This document shows, piece after piece, positions 33,852 through 47,393 of a stretch of 64,000 bases of DNA. The position numbers and the translations under genes were made by a program. How positions within the stretch are numbered: the stretch's first letter is position 1; each line of letters opens with the position of its first letter. The stretch comes from Sialis fuliginosa (Eukaryota; Arthropoda; Insecta; Megaloptera; Sialidae): positions 1,782,001 through 1,846,000 of the forward strand of contig OY540818.1 of the NCBI GenBank assembly GCA_961205875.1. The letters run 5' to 3'. Below the pieces are notes generated by a model. It searched no databases. It had not been told where the DNA came from and saw only the letters and a program-made list of their open reading frames with translations.

Positions 33852-34705
33852 AAACATTAAACATTAAACATTAAACATTAAACATTAAACATTAAACATT
33901 AAACATTAAACATTAAACATTAAACATTAAACATTAAACATTAAACATTAAACATTAAACATTAAACATTAAACATTAAACATTAAACATTAAACATTAA
34001 ACATTAAACATTAAACATTAAACATTAAACATTAAACATTAAACATTAAACATTAAACATTAAACATTAAACATTAAACATTAAACATTAAACATTAAAC
34101 ATTAAACATTAAACATTAAACATTAAACATTAAACATTAAACATTAAACATTAAACATTAAACATTAAACATTAAACATTAAACATTAAACATTAAACAT
34201 TAAACATTAAACATTAAACATTAAACATTAAACATTAAACATTAAACATTAAACATTAAACATTAAACATTAAACATTAAACATTAAACATTAAACATTA
34301 AACATTAAACATTAAACATTAAACATTAAACATTAAACATTAAACATTAAACATTAAACATTAAACATTAAACATTAAACATTAAACATTAAACATTAAA
34401 CATTAAACATTAAACATTAAACATTAAACATTAAACATTAAACATTAAACATTAAACATTAAACATTAAACATTAAACATTAAACATTAAACATTAAACA
34501 TTAAACATTAAACATTAAACATTAAACATTAAACATTAAACATTAAACATTAAACATTAAACATTAAACATTAAACATTAAACATTAAACATTAAACATT
34601 AAACATTAAACATTAAACATTAAACATTAAACATTAAACATTAAACATTAAACATTAAACATTAAACATTAAACATTAAACATTAAACATTAAACATTAA
34701 ACATT
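33852..34705 (+). repeat. (AAACATT)122 heptamer array
   Basis: One hundred and twenty-two uninterrupted heptamers, the hexamer plus one T. The frame of the satellite changes with period 7 only here in the window. Confidence 0.95.
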
Positions 34706-34831
34706 AAACATAAACATAAACATAAACATAAACATAAACATAAACATAAACATAAACATAAACATAAACATAAACATAAACATAAACATAAACATAAACA
34801 TAAACATAAACATAAACATAAACATAAACAT
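34706..34831 (+). repeat. (AAACAT)21 left arm of core 2
   Basis: Twenty-one perfect hexamers between the heptamer array and core 2, the shortest left arm in the window. Confidence 0.9.
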
Positions 34832-35075
34832 TATTTTTAATTATAAAAAATAATTGAGTCGAAAATCATCATTTGACTCAAATTACAACAAATAATGTTA
34901 AATCAGTCATTTAAACACTAAATTTCCGATAAGTATCCAAACTGATGGAATTGAATTAAAATAATTTGATCCGATTGTTATTGGTACGAATCGAGTCGTT
35001 TATTATCAAAATAGACCGATTTAATACAAATCGAGTCGATTTGCAGTTGTTGTTATATTTAGGTGTATGATTTTG
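34832..35075 (+). repeat. Satellite core 2 (244 bp)
   Basis: Has AAATCAGTC, one base shorter than core 1 here, and TTTCCGATAAG. Otherwise it matches core 1 closely. Confidence 0.9.
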
Positions 35076-35749
35076 TTTATGTTTAATGCTTATGTTTATG
35101 TTTATGTTTATGTTTATGTTTATGTTTATGTTTAAGTTTATGTTTATGTTTATGTTTATGTTTATGTTTATGTTTATGTTTATGTTTATGTTTATGTTTA
35201 AATTTATGTTTATGTTTATGTTTATGTTTATGTTTATGTTTATGTTTATGTTTATGTTTATGTTTATGTTTATGTTTATGTTTATGTTTATGTTTATGTT
35301 TATGTTTATGTTTATGTTTATGTTTATGTTTATGTTTATGTTTATGTTTATGTTTATGTTTATGTTTATGTTTGTTTATGTTTATGTTTATGTTTATGTT
35401 TATGTTTATGTTTATGTTTATTTTTATGTTTATGTTTATGTTTATGTTTATGTTTATGTTTATGTTTATGTTTATGTTTATGTTTATGTTTATGTTTATG
35501 TTTATGTTTATGTTTATATAAATGTTTACGTTTATGTTTATATTTACGTTTATGTTTAAGTTTATGTTTAAATTTATGTTTAAGTTTATGTTTAAGTTTA
35601 TGTTTTAATTTATGTTTTAATTTATGTTGAAATTTATGTTTAACTTTATGTTTAAATTTATGTTTAAATTTATGTTTAAATTTATGTTTAAAATGAATGT
35701 TTAAATTTATGTTTATGTTTTAATTTATGTCTAAATTTATGATTAAATT
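35076..35749 (+). repeat. (TTTATG)n right arm of core 2
   Basis: Same landmark order as after core 1 (GTTTGTTTATG, TTTATTTTTATG, TATATAAATGTTTACG at 35515), then TTTAAGTTTATG and TTTAAATTTATG 12-mers. The switch point is at 35741-35750. Confidence 0.9.
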
Positions 35750-38238
35750 CAAACTTAAATTTAAACATAAAATTAAACATAAATTTAAACATAAATTTAA
35801 ACATAAATTTAAACATAAATTTAAACATAAATTAAAAAATCAATTTAAACTTAAATTTAAACATAAATTTAAAGATAAATTAAAACATAAATTTAATCAT
35901 AAATTTAAACATTAATTTAAACATAAATTTAAACATAAATTTAAACATAAATTTAAACTTAAATTTAAACATAAATTTAAACATAAATTTAAACATAAAT
36001 TTAAACATAAATTAAAACATAAACTTCAATTTAATCATAAACTTAAACATAAACTTAAACATAAATTTAAATATAAATTTAAACATAAATTTAAACTTAA
36101 ATTTAAACATAACTTAAAACATAAATTTAAACATGAATTTAAACATAAATTTAAACATAAATTTAAACTTAAATTTAAACATAAATTTAAACATAAATTA
36201 AAACATAAATATAAATTTAAACTTAAATTTAAACATAAACTTAAACATAAATTTAGACATAAATTTAAACATAAAATTAAACATTAATTTAAACATAAAT
36301 TTAAACTTAAATTTAAACATAAATTTAAACATAAATTTAAACATAAATTTAAACATAAAGTTAAACATAAATTTAGACATAAATTTAAACATAAATTTAA
36401 ACATAAATTTAAACATAAATTTAAACTTAAATTTAAAAATAAATTTAAACATAAATTTAAACATAAATTTAAACATAAACTTAAACATAAATTTAGACAT
36501 AAATTTAAACATATATTTACAGATAAATTTAAACATAAATTTAAACTTAAATTTAAACATAAATTTAAACATAAATATAAACATAAATTTAAACATAAAT
36601 TAAAACATAAACTTCAATTTAAACATAAACTTAAACATAAACTTAAACATAAATTTAAATATAAATTTAAACATAAATTTAAACATAAAATTAAACATAA
36701 TTTTAAACATAAATTTAAACATAAATTTAAACATAAATTTAAACATAAATTAAAAAATCAATTTAAACTTAAATTTAAACATAAATTTAAAGATAAATTA
36801 AAACATAAATTTAATCATAAATTTAAACATTAATTTAAACATAAATTTAAACATAAATTTAAACATAAATTTAAACTTAAATTTAAACATAAATTTAAAC
36901 ATAAATTTAAACATAAATTTAAACATAAATTAAAACATAAACTTCAATTTAATCATAAACTTAAACATAAACTTAAACATAAATTTAAATATAAATTTAA
37001 ACATAAATTTAAACTTAAATTTAAACATAACTTAAAACATAAATTTAAACATGAATTTAAACATAAATTTAAACATAAATTTAAACTTAAATTTAAACAT
37101 AAATTTAAACATAAATTAAAACATAAATATAAATTTAAACTTAAATTTAAACATAAACTTAAACATAAATTTAGATATAAATTTAAACATAAAATTAAAC
37201 ATTAATTTAAACATAAATTTAAACTTAAATTTAAACATAAATTTAAACATAAATTTAAACATAAATTTAAACATAAAGTTAAACATAAATTTAGACATAA
37301 ATTTAAACATAAATTTAAACATAAATTTAAACATAAATTTAAACTTAAATTTAAAAATAAATTTAAACATAAATTTAAACATAAATTTAAACATAAACTT
37401 AAACATAAATTTAGACATAAATTTAAACATAAATTTACAGATAAATTTAAACATAAATTTAAACTTAAATTTAAACATAAATTTAAACTTAAATTTAAAC
37501 ATAAATTTAAACATAAATATAAACATAAATTTAAACATAAATTAAAACATAAACTTCAATTTAAACATAAACTTAAACATAAACTTAAACATAAATTTAA
37601 ATATAAATTTAAACATAAATTTAAACATAAATTTAAACATAAATTTACATAAATTTAAACATAAGTTTAAACATAAATTAAAACATAAATTTAAACATAA
37701 ATTTAAACATAAATTTAAACATAAATTTAAATATAAATATAAACATAAATTTAAACATAAATTTAAAAATAAATTAAAACATAAACATAAATTTAAACAT
37801 AAATTTAAACATAAATTTAAACATAAATTTAAACATAAATCAAACATAAATTTAAACATAAATTAAAACATAAATTATAACATAAACTTAAACATAAACA
37901 TAAACACTAATTTAAACCCTAAATTTAAACATAAATTTAAACATAAATTTAAACATAAATTTAAACATAAATTTAAACATAAATTTAACCATAAATTTAA
38001 ACATAAATTAAAACATAAACTTAAACATAATTTTAAACTTAAATTTAAACATAAATTTAAACATAAATTTAAACATAAATTTAAACATAAATTAAAACAT
38101 AAACTTAAATTAAAACATAAATTTAAACATAAATTTAAACATAAATTTAAACATAAATTTAAACATAAATTAAAACATAAACTTAAACTTGAACATAAAT
38201 TTAAACATAAATTAAAACATAAATTAAAACATAAACTT
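35750..38238 (+). repeat. AAATTTAAACAT block 2, with a 918 bp internal duplication
   Basis: Landmark words (ATTAAAAAATCAATTTAAAC at 35831 and 36749; AAAGATAAATTAAAACAT; AAATTTAATCAT) recur exactly 918 bp apart, so about 35750-36667 and 36668-37585 are tandem copies. Another landmark, ACACTAATTTAAACCCTAAA, appears at 37903. Confidence 0.85.
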
Positions 38239-39222
38239 AAACATAAACATAAACATAAACATAAACATAAACATAAACATAAACATAAACATAAACATAA
38301 ACATAAACATAAACATAAACATAAACATAAACATAAACATAAACATAAACATAAACATAAACATAAACATAAACATAAACATAAACATAAACATAAACAT
38401 AAACATAAACATAAACATAAACATAAACATAAACATAAACATAAACATAAACATAAACATAAACATAAACATAAACATAAACATAAACATAAACATAAAC
38501 ATAAACATAAACATAAACATAAACATAAACATAAACATAAACATAAACATAAACATAAACATAAACATAAACATAAACATAAACATAAACATAAACATAA
38601 ACATAAACATAAACATAAACATAAACATAAACATAAACATAAACATAAACATAAACATAAACATAAACATAAACATAAACATAAACATAAACATAAACAT
38701 AAACATAAACATAAACATAAACATAAACATAAACATAAACATAAACATAAACATAAACATAAACATAAACATAAACATAAACATAAACATAAACATAAAC
38801 ATAAACATAAACATAAACATAAACATAAACATAAACATAAACATAAACATAAACATAAACATAAACATAAACATAAACAGAAACAGAAACAGAAACATAA
38901 ACATAAACATAAACATAAACATAAACATAAACATAAACATAAACATAAACATAAACATAAACATAAACATAAACATAAACATAAACATAAACATAAACAT
39001 AAACATAAACATAAACATAAACATAAACATAAACATAAACATAAACATAAACATAAACATAAACATAAACATAAACATAAACATAAACATAAACATAAAC
39101 ATAAACATAAACATAAACATAAACATAAACATAAACATAAACATAAACATAAACATAAACATAAACATAAACATAAACATAAACATAAACATAAACATAA
39201 ACATAAACATAAACATAAACAT
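38239..39222 (+). repeat. (AAACAT)164 left arm of core 3, with three AAACAG units
   Basis: One hundred and sixty-four hexamers. All are AAACAT except three adjacent AAACAG at 38875-38892, a local cluster consistent with a point change spread by slippage. Confidence 0.95.
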
Positions 39223-39466
39223 TATTTTTAATTATAAAAAATAATTGAGTCGAAAATCATCATTTGACTCAAATTACAACAAATAATGTTAAATCAGTCG
39301 TTTAAACACTAAATTTCCGATAAGTATCCAAACTGATGGAATTGAATTAAAATAATTTGATCCGATTGTTATTGGTACGAATCGAGTCGTTTATTATCAA
39401 AATAGACCGATTTAATACAAATCGAGTCGATTTGCAGTTGTTGTTATATTAAGGTGTATGATTTTG
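39223..39466 (+). repeat. Satellite core 3 (244 bp)
   Basis: Copy-specific changes are CAGTCGTTTAAACAC and TTATATTAAGGTG. Confidence 0.9.
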
Positions 39467-40205
39467 TTTATGTTTAATGCTTATGTTTATGTTTATGTTT
39501 ATGTTTATGTTTATGTTTATGTTTATGTTTAAGTTTATGTTTATGTTTATGTTTATGTTTATGTTTATGTTTATGTTTATGTTTAAATTTATGTTTATGT
39601 TTATGTTTATGTTTATGTTTATGTTTATGTTTATGTTTATGTTTATGTTTATGTTTATGTTTATGTTTATGTTTATGTTTATGTTTATGTTTATGTTTAT
39701 GTTTATGTTTATGTTTATGTTTATGTTTATGTTTATGTTTATGTTTATGTTTATGTTTATGTTTATGTTTATGTTTATGTTTATGTTTATGTTTATGTTT
39801 ATGTTTGTTTATGTTTATGTTTATGTTTATGTTTATGTTTATGTTTATGTTTATTTTTATGTTTATGTTTATGTTTATGTTTATGTTTATGTTTATGTTT
39901 ATGTTTATGTTTATGTTTATGTTTATGTTTATGTTTATGTTTATGTTTATGTTTATATAAATGTTTACGTTTATGTTTATATTTACGTTTATGTTTAAGT
40001 TTATGTTTAAATTTATGTTTAAGTTTATGTTTAAGTTTATGTTTTAATTTATGTTTTAATTTATGTTGAAATTTATGTTTAACTTTATGTTTAAATTTAT
40101 GTTTAAATTTATGTTTAAATTTATGTTTAAAATGAATGTTTAAATTTATGTTTATGTTTAAATTTATGTTTATGTTTTAATTTATGTCTAAATTTATGAT
40201 TAAAT
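39467..40205 (+). repeat. (TTTATG)n right arm of core 3
   Basis: Longest right arm apart from the duplicated ones. Landmark slips as after core 2, TATATAAATGTTTACG at 39953, then TTTAAATTTATG 12-mers. The switch is at 40199-40206. Confidence 0.9.
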
Positions 40206-42038
40206 TCAAACTTAAATTTAAACATAAAATTAAACATAAATTTAAACATAAATTTAAACATAAATTTAAACATAAATTTAAACATAAATTAAAAAATCAA
40301 TTTAAACTTAAATTTAAACATAAATTTAAAGATAAATTAAAACATAAATTTAATCATAAATTTAAACATTAATTTAAACATAAATTTAAACATAAATTTA
40401 AACATAAATTTAAACTTAAATTTAAACATAAATTTAAACATAAATTTAAACATAAATTTAAACATAAATTAAAACATAAACTTCAATTTAATCATAAACT
40501 TAAACATAAACTTAAACATAAATTTAAATATAAATTTAAACATAAATTTAAACTTAAATTTAAACATAAATTAAAACATAAATTTAAACATGAATTTAAA
40601 CATAAATTTAAACATAAATTTAAACTTAAATTTAAACATAAATTTAAACATAAATTAAAACATAAATATAAATTTAAACTTAAATTTAAACATAAACTTA
40701 AACATAAATTTAGACATAAATTTAAACATAAAATTAAACATTAATTTAAACATAAATTTAAACTTAAATTTAAACATAAATTTAAACATAAATTTAAACA
40801 TAAATTTAAACATAAAGTTAAACATAAATTTAGACATAAATTTAAACATAAATTTAAACATAAATTTAAACATAAATTTAAACTTAAATTTAAAAATAAA
40901 TTTAAACATAAATTTAAACATAAATTTAAACATAAACTTAAACATAAATTTAGACATAAATTTAAACATAAATTTACAGATAAATTTAAACATAAATTTA
41001 AACTTAAATTTAAACATAAAATTAAACATAAATATAAACATAAATTTAAACATAAATTAAAACATAAACTTCAATTTAAACATAAACTTAAACATAAACT
41101 TAAACATAAATTTAAATATAAATTTAAACATAATATTAAACATAAATTTAAACATAAATTTACATAAATTTAAACATAAGTTTAAACATAAATTAAAACA
41201 TAAATTTAAACATAAATTTAAACATAAATTTAAACATAAATTTAAATATAAATATAAACATAAATTTAAACATAAATTTAAAAATAAATTAAAACATAAA
41301 CATAAATTTAAACATAAATTTAAACATAAATTTAAACATAAATTTAAACATAAATCTAACATAAATTTAAACATAATATTAAACATAAATTTAAACATAA
41401 ATTTACATAAATTTAAACATAAGTTTAAACATAAATTAAAACATAAATTTAAACATAAATTTAAACATAAATTTAAACATAAATTTAAATATAAATATAA
41501 ACATAAATTTAAACATAAATTTAAAAATAAATTAAAACATAAACATAAATTTAAACATAAATTTAAACATAAATTTAAACATAAATTTAAACATAAATCT
41601 AACATAAATTTAAACATAATTTAAAACATAAATTATAACATAAACTTAAACATAAACATAAACACTAAATTAAACCCTAAATTTAAACATAAATTTAAAC
41701 ATAAATTTAAACATAAATTTAAACATAAATTTAAACATAAATTTTACCATAAATTTAAACATAAATTAAAACATAAACTTAAACATAATTTTAAACTTAA
41801 ATTTAAACATAAATTTATACATAAATTTAAACATAAATTTAAACATAAATTAAAACATAAACTTAAATTAAAACATAAATTTAAACATAAATTAAAACAT
41901 AAACTTAAATTAAAACATAAATTTAAACATAAATTTAAACATAAATTTAAACATAAATTTAAACATAAATTAAAACATAAACTTAAACTTGAACATAAAT
42001 TTAAACATAAATTAAAACATAAATTAAAACATAAACTT
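40206..42038 (+). repeat. AAATTTAAACAT block 3, with a 243 bp tandem duplication
   Basis: The variant TAATATTAAACAT at 41131 recurs at 41374 together with the following landmarks (AAATTTACATAAATTT, AAGTTTAAACAT, AAATATAAATATAAACAT), giving two copies of 243 bp. The block ends in AACTTAAACTTGAACAT and a few AAATTAAAACAT units before the next AAACAT array. Confidence 0.85.
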
Positions 42039-42476
42039 AAACATAAACATAAACATAAACATAAACATAAACATAAACATAAACATAAACATAAACATAA
42101 ACATAAACATAAACATAAACATAAACATAAACATAAACATAAACATAAACATAAACATAAACATAAACATAAACATAAACATAAACATAAACATAAACAT
42201 AAACATAAACATAAACATAAACATAAACATAAACATAAACATAAACATAAACATAAACATAAACATAAACATAAACATAAACATAAACATAAACATAAAC
42301 ATAAACATAAACATAAACATAAACATAAACATAAACATAAACATAAACATAAACATAAACATAAACATAAACATAAACATAAACATAAACATAAACATAA
42401 ACATAAACATAAACATAAACATAAACATAAACATAAACATAAACATAAACATAAACAACAACATAAACATAAACAT
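42039..42476 (+). repeat. (AAACAT)n left arm of core 4
   Basis: About 73 hexamer units ending with the interruption AAACAACAACAT shared by the arms of cores 4-8. Confidence 0.9.
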
Positions 42477-42721
42477 TATTTTTAATTGTAAAAAATAATT
42501 GAGTCGAAAATCATCATTTGACTCAAATTACAACAAATAATGTTAAATCTAGTCATTTAAACACTAAATTTCCGATAAGTATCCAAACTGATGGAATTGA
42601 ATTAAAATAATTTGATCCGATTGTTATTGGTATGAATCGAGTCGTTTATTATCAAAATAGACCGATTTAATACAAATCGAGTCGATTTGCAGTTGTTGTT
42701 ATATTTAGGTGTATGATTTTG
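42477..42721 (+). repeat. Satellite core 4 (245 bp)
   Basis: Copy-specific changes are TTTTAATTGTAAAA, AAATCTAGTC (as in core 1) and GGTATGAATCGAGTCG, where other copies have GGTACGAATCG. Confidence 0.9.
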
Positions 42722-43079
42722 TTTATGTTTAATGCTTATGTTTATGTTTATGTTTATGTTTATGTTTATGTTTATGTTTAAGTTTATGTTTATGTTTATG
42801 TTTATGTTTATGTTTAAGTTTATGTTTATGTTTATGTTTATGTTTATGTTTATGTTTATGTTTATGTTTATGTTTATGTTTATGTTTATGTTTATGTTTA
42901 TGTTTATGTTTATGTTTATGTTTATGTTTATGTTTATGTTTCAATTTATGTTTAAATTTATGTTTAACTTTATGTTTAAATTTATGTTTAAATTTATGTT
43001 TAAAATGAATGTTTAAATTTATGTTTATGTTTAAATTTATGTTTATGTTTTAATTTATGTCTAAATTTATGATTAAATT
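42722..43079 (+). repeat. (TTTATG)n right arm of core 4, shortened
   Basis: The only right arm that lacks the TATATAAATGTTTACG landmark. It passes through TTTCAATTTATG to 12-mers at about 42950. Confidence 0.9.
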
Positions 43080-45850
43080 TAAACATAAATTTAAACATAA
43101 ATTTAAACATAAATTTAAACATAAATTTAAACATAAATTTAAACATAAATTTAAACATAAATTAAAAAATCAATTTAAACATAAATTTAAACATAATTTT
43201 AAACATAAATTTAAACATAAACATAAACATAAATTTAAACCCTAAATTTAAACATAAATTTAAACATAAATTTAAACATAAATTTAAACATAAATTTAAA
43301 CATAAATTAAAACATAAATATAAATTTAAACTTAAATTTAAACATAAACTTAAACATAAATTTAGACATAAATTTAAACATAAAATTAAACATAAATTTA
43401 AACATAAATTGAAACATAAATTAAAACATAAACTTAAACATAAACTTAAACATAAACATAAACATAAACATAAACATAAACATAAATTTAAACCCTAAAT
43501 TTAAACATAAATTTAAACATAAATTTAAACATAAATTTAAACATAAATTTAAACATAAATTAAAACATTAATATAAATTTAAACTTAAATTTAAACATAA
43601 ATTTAAACATAAATTTAGACATAAATTTAAACATAAAATTAAACATAAATTTAAACATAAATTTAAACTTAAATTAAAACATAAATTTAGACATAAATTT
43701 AAACATAAATTTAAACATAAATTTAAACATAAATTTAAACTTAAATTTAAAAATAAATTTAAACATAAATTTAAACATAAATTTAAACATAAACTTAAAC
43801 ATAAATTTAGACATAAATTTAAACATAAATTTAAAGATAAATTTAAACATAAATTTAAAGATAAATTTAAACATAAATTTAAACTTAAATTTAAACATAA
43901 ATTTAAACATAAATATAAACATAAATTTAAACATAAATTAAAACATAAACTTCAATTTAAACATAAACTTAAACATAAACTTAAACATAAATTTAAATAT
44001 AAATTTAAACATAAATTTAAACATAAATTTAAACATAAATTTACATAAATTTAAACATAAATTTAAACATAAATTAAAACATAAATTTAAACATAAATTT
44101 AAACATAAATTTAAATATAAATATAAACATAAATTTAAACATAAATTTTAAAATAAATTAAAACATAAACATAAATTTAAACATAAATTTAAACATAAAT
44201 TTAAACATAAATTTGAACATAAATCTAACATAAATTTAAACATAAATTAAAACATAAATTATAACATAAACTTAAACAAAAACATAAACACTAATTTAAA
44301 CCCTAAATTTAAACATAAATTTAAACATAAATTTAAACATAAATTTAAACATAAATTTAACCATAAATTTAAACATAAATTAAAACATAAACTTAAACAT
44401 AATTTTAAACTTTAATTTAAACATAAATTTAAACATAAATTTAAACATAATTTTAAACATAAATTTAAACATAAATTTAAACATAAATTTAAACATAAAT
44501 TTAAACATAAATTTAAACTTAAATTAAAACATAAATTTAAACATAAATTTAAACATAAATTAAAACATAAACTTAAATTAAAACTTAAATTTAAACATAA
44601 ATTTAAAGATAAATTAAAACTTAAATTTAATCATAAATTTAAACATTAATTTAATCATAAATTTAAACATAAATTTAAACATAAATTTAAACTTAAATTT
44701 AAACATAAATTTAAACATAAATTAAAACATAAACTTCAATTTAATCATAAACTTAAACATAAACTTAAACATAAATTTAAATATAAATTTAAACATAAAT
44801 TTAAACTTAAATTAAAACATAAATTAAAACATAAATTTAAACATAAATTTAAACATAAATTTAAACTTAAATTTAAACATAAATTTAAACATAAATTAAA
44901 ACATAAATATAAATTTAAACTTAAATTTAAACATAAACTTAAACATAAATTTAGACATAAATTTAAACATAAAATTAAACATAAATTTAAACATAAATTT
45001 AAACATAAATTTAAACTTAAATTTAAACATAAATTTAAACATAAATATAAACATAAATTTAAACATAAATTAAAACATAAACTTCAATTTAAACATAAAC
45101 TTAAACATAAACTTAAACATAAATTTAAATATAAATTTAAACATAAATTTAAACATAAATTTAAACATAAATTTACATAAATTTAAACATAAATTTAAAC
45201 ATAAATTAAAACATAAATTTAAACATAAATTTAAACATAAATTTAAACATAAATTTAAATATAAATATAAACATAAATTTAAACATAAATTTAAAAATTA
45301 ATTAAAACATAAACATAAATTTAAACATAAATTTAAACATAAATTTAAACATAAATTTAAACATAAATTTAAACATAAATTTAAACATAAATCTAACATA
45401 AATTTAAACATATATTAAAACATAAATTATAACATAAACTTAAACATAAACATAAACACTAATTTAAACCCTAAATTTAAACATAAATTTAAACATAAAT
45501 TTAAACATAAATTTAAACATAAATTTAAACATAAATTTAACCATAAATTTAAACATAAATTAAAACATAAACTTAAACATAATTTTTAACTTAAATTTAA
45601 ACATAAATTTAAACATAAATTTAAACATAATTTTAAACATAAATTTAAACATAAATTTAAACATAAATTAAAACATAAACTTAAATTAAAACATAAATTA
45701 AAACATAAATTTAAACATAAATTTAAACATAAATTTAAACATAAATTTAAACATAAATTAAAACATAAACTTAAACTTGAACATAAATTTAAACATAAAT
45801 TAAAACATAAATTAAAACATAAACTTAAACATTAACATAAACATAAACAT
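43080..45850 (+). repeat. AAATTTAAACAT block 4
   Basis: Mixed 12-mers with AAATTTAGACAT, AAATTTAAAGAT, AAATTTAATCAT and AAATTGAAACAT variants. AAATTTAAACCCTAAA words are at 43231, 43490, 44296 and 45467. Many stretches match block 5 in the same order. Confidence 0.85.
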
Positions 45851-46138
45851 GAACATGAACATGAACATGAACATGAACATGAACATGAACATGAACATGA
45901 ACATGAACATGAACATGAACATGAACATGAACATGAACATGAACATGAACATGAACATGAACATGAACATGAACATGAACATGAACATGAACATGAACAT
46001 GAACATGAACATGAACATGAACATGAACATGAACATGAACATGAACATGAACATGAACATGAACATGAACATGAACATGAACATGAACATGAACATGAAC
46101 ATGAACATGAACATGAACATGAACATGAACATGAACAT
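45851..46138 (+). repeat. (GAACAT)48 perfect array
   Basis: Forty-eight uninterrupted GAACAT hexamers. They switch abruptly to AAACAT at 46139. Confidence 0.95.
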
Positions 46139-46576
46139 AAACATAAACATAAACATAAACATAAACATAAACATAAACATAAACATAAACATAAACATAA
46201 ACATAAACATAAACATAAACATAAACATAAACATAAACATAAACATAAACATAAACATAAACATAAACATAAACATAAACATAAACATAAACATAAACAT
46301 AAACATAAACATAAACATAAACATAAACATAAACATAAACATAAACATAAACATAAACATAAACATAAACATAAACATAAACATAAACATAAACATAAAC
46401 ATAAACATAAACATAAACATAAACATAAACATAAACATAAACATAAACATAAACATAAACATAAACATAAACATAAACATAAACATAAACATAAACATAA
46501 ACATAAACATAAACATAAACATAAACATAAACATAAACATAAACATAAACATAAACAACAACATAAACATAAACAT
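46139..46576 (+). repeat. (AAACAT)n left arm of core 5
   Basis: About 73 hexamers with the AAACAACAACAT interruption before the core. Confidence 0.9.
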
Positions 46577-46820
46577 TATTTTTAATTATAAAAAATAATT
46601 GAGTCGAAAATCATCATTTGACTCAAATTACAACAAATAATGTTAAATCAGTCATTTAAACACTAAATTTCCGATAAGTATCCAAACTGATGGAATTGAA
46701 TTAAAATAATTTGATCCGATTGTTATTGGTACGAATCGAGTCGTTTATTATCAAAATAGACCGATTTAATACAAATCGAGTCGATTTGCAGTTGTTGTTA
46801 TATTTAGGTGTATGATTTTG
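46577..46820 (+). repeat. Satellite core 5 (244 bp)
   Basis: Matches the majority core sequence (AAATCAGTC, TTTCCGATAAG, GGTACGAATCG). Confidence 0.9.
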
Positions 46821-47393
46821 TTTATGTTTAATGCTTATGTTTATGTTTATGTTTATGTTTATGTTTATGTTTAAGTTTATGTTTAATGTTTATGTTTATG
46901 TTTATGTTTATGTTTATGTTTATGTTTAAATTTATGTTTATGTTTATGTTTATGTTTATGTTTATGTTTATGTTTATGTTTATGTTTATGTTTATGTTTA
47001 TGTTTATGTTTATGTTTATGTTTGTTTATGTTTATGTTTATGTTTATGTTTATGTTTATGTTTATGTTTATTTTTATGTTTATGTTTATGTTTATGTTTA
47101 TGTTTATGTTTATGTTTATGTTTATGTTACTGTTTATGTTTATGTTTATGTTTATGTTTATGTTTATGTTTATGTTTATGTTTATGTTTATATAAATGTT
47201 TACGTTTATGTTTATATTTACGTTTATGTTTAAGTTTATGTTTAAATTTATGTTTAAGTTTATGTTTAAGTTTATGTTTAAATTTATGTTTAAATTTATG
47301 TTTAAATTTATGTTTAAAATGAATGTTTAAATTTATGTTTATGTTTAAATTTATGTTTATGTTTTAATTTATGTCTAAATTTATGATTAAATT
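46821..47393 (+). repeat. (TTTATG)n right arm of core 5
   Basis: Contains TTTAATGTTTATG (46881) and a single TTACTG variant at 47128. TATATAAATGTTTACG is at 47190 and the switch point at 47387-47394. Confidence 0.9.
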
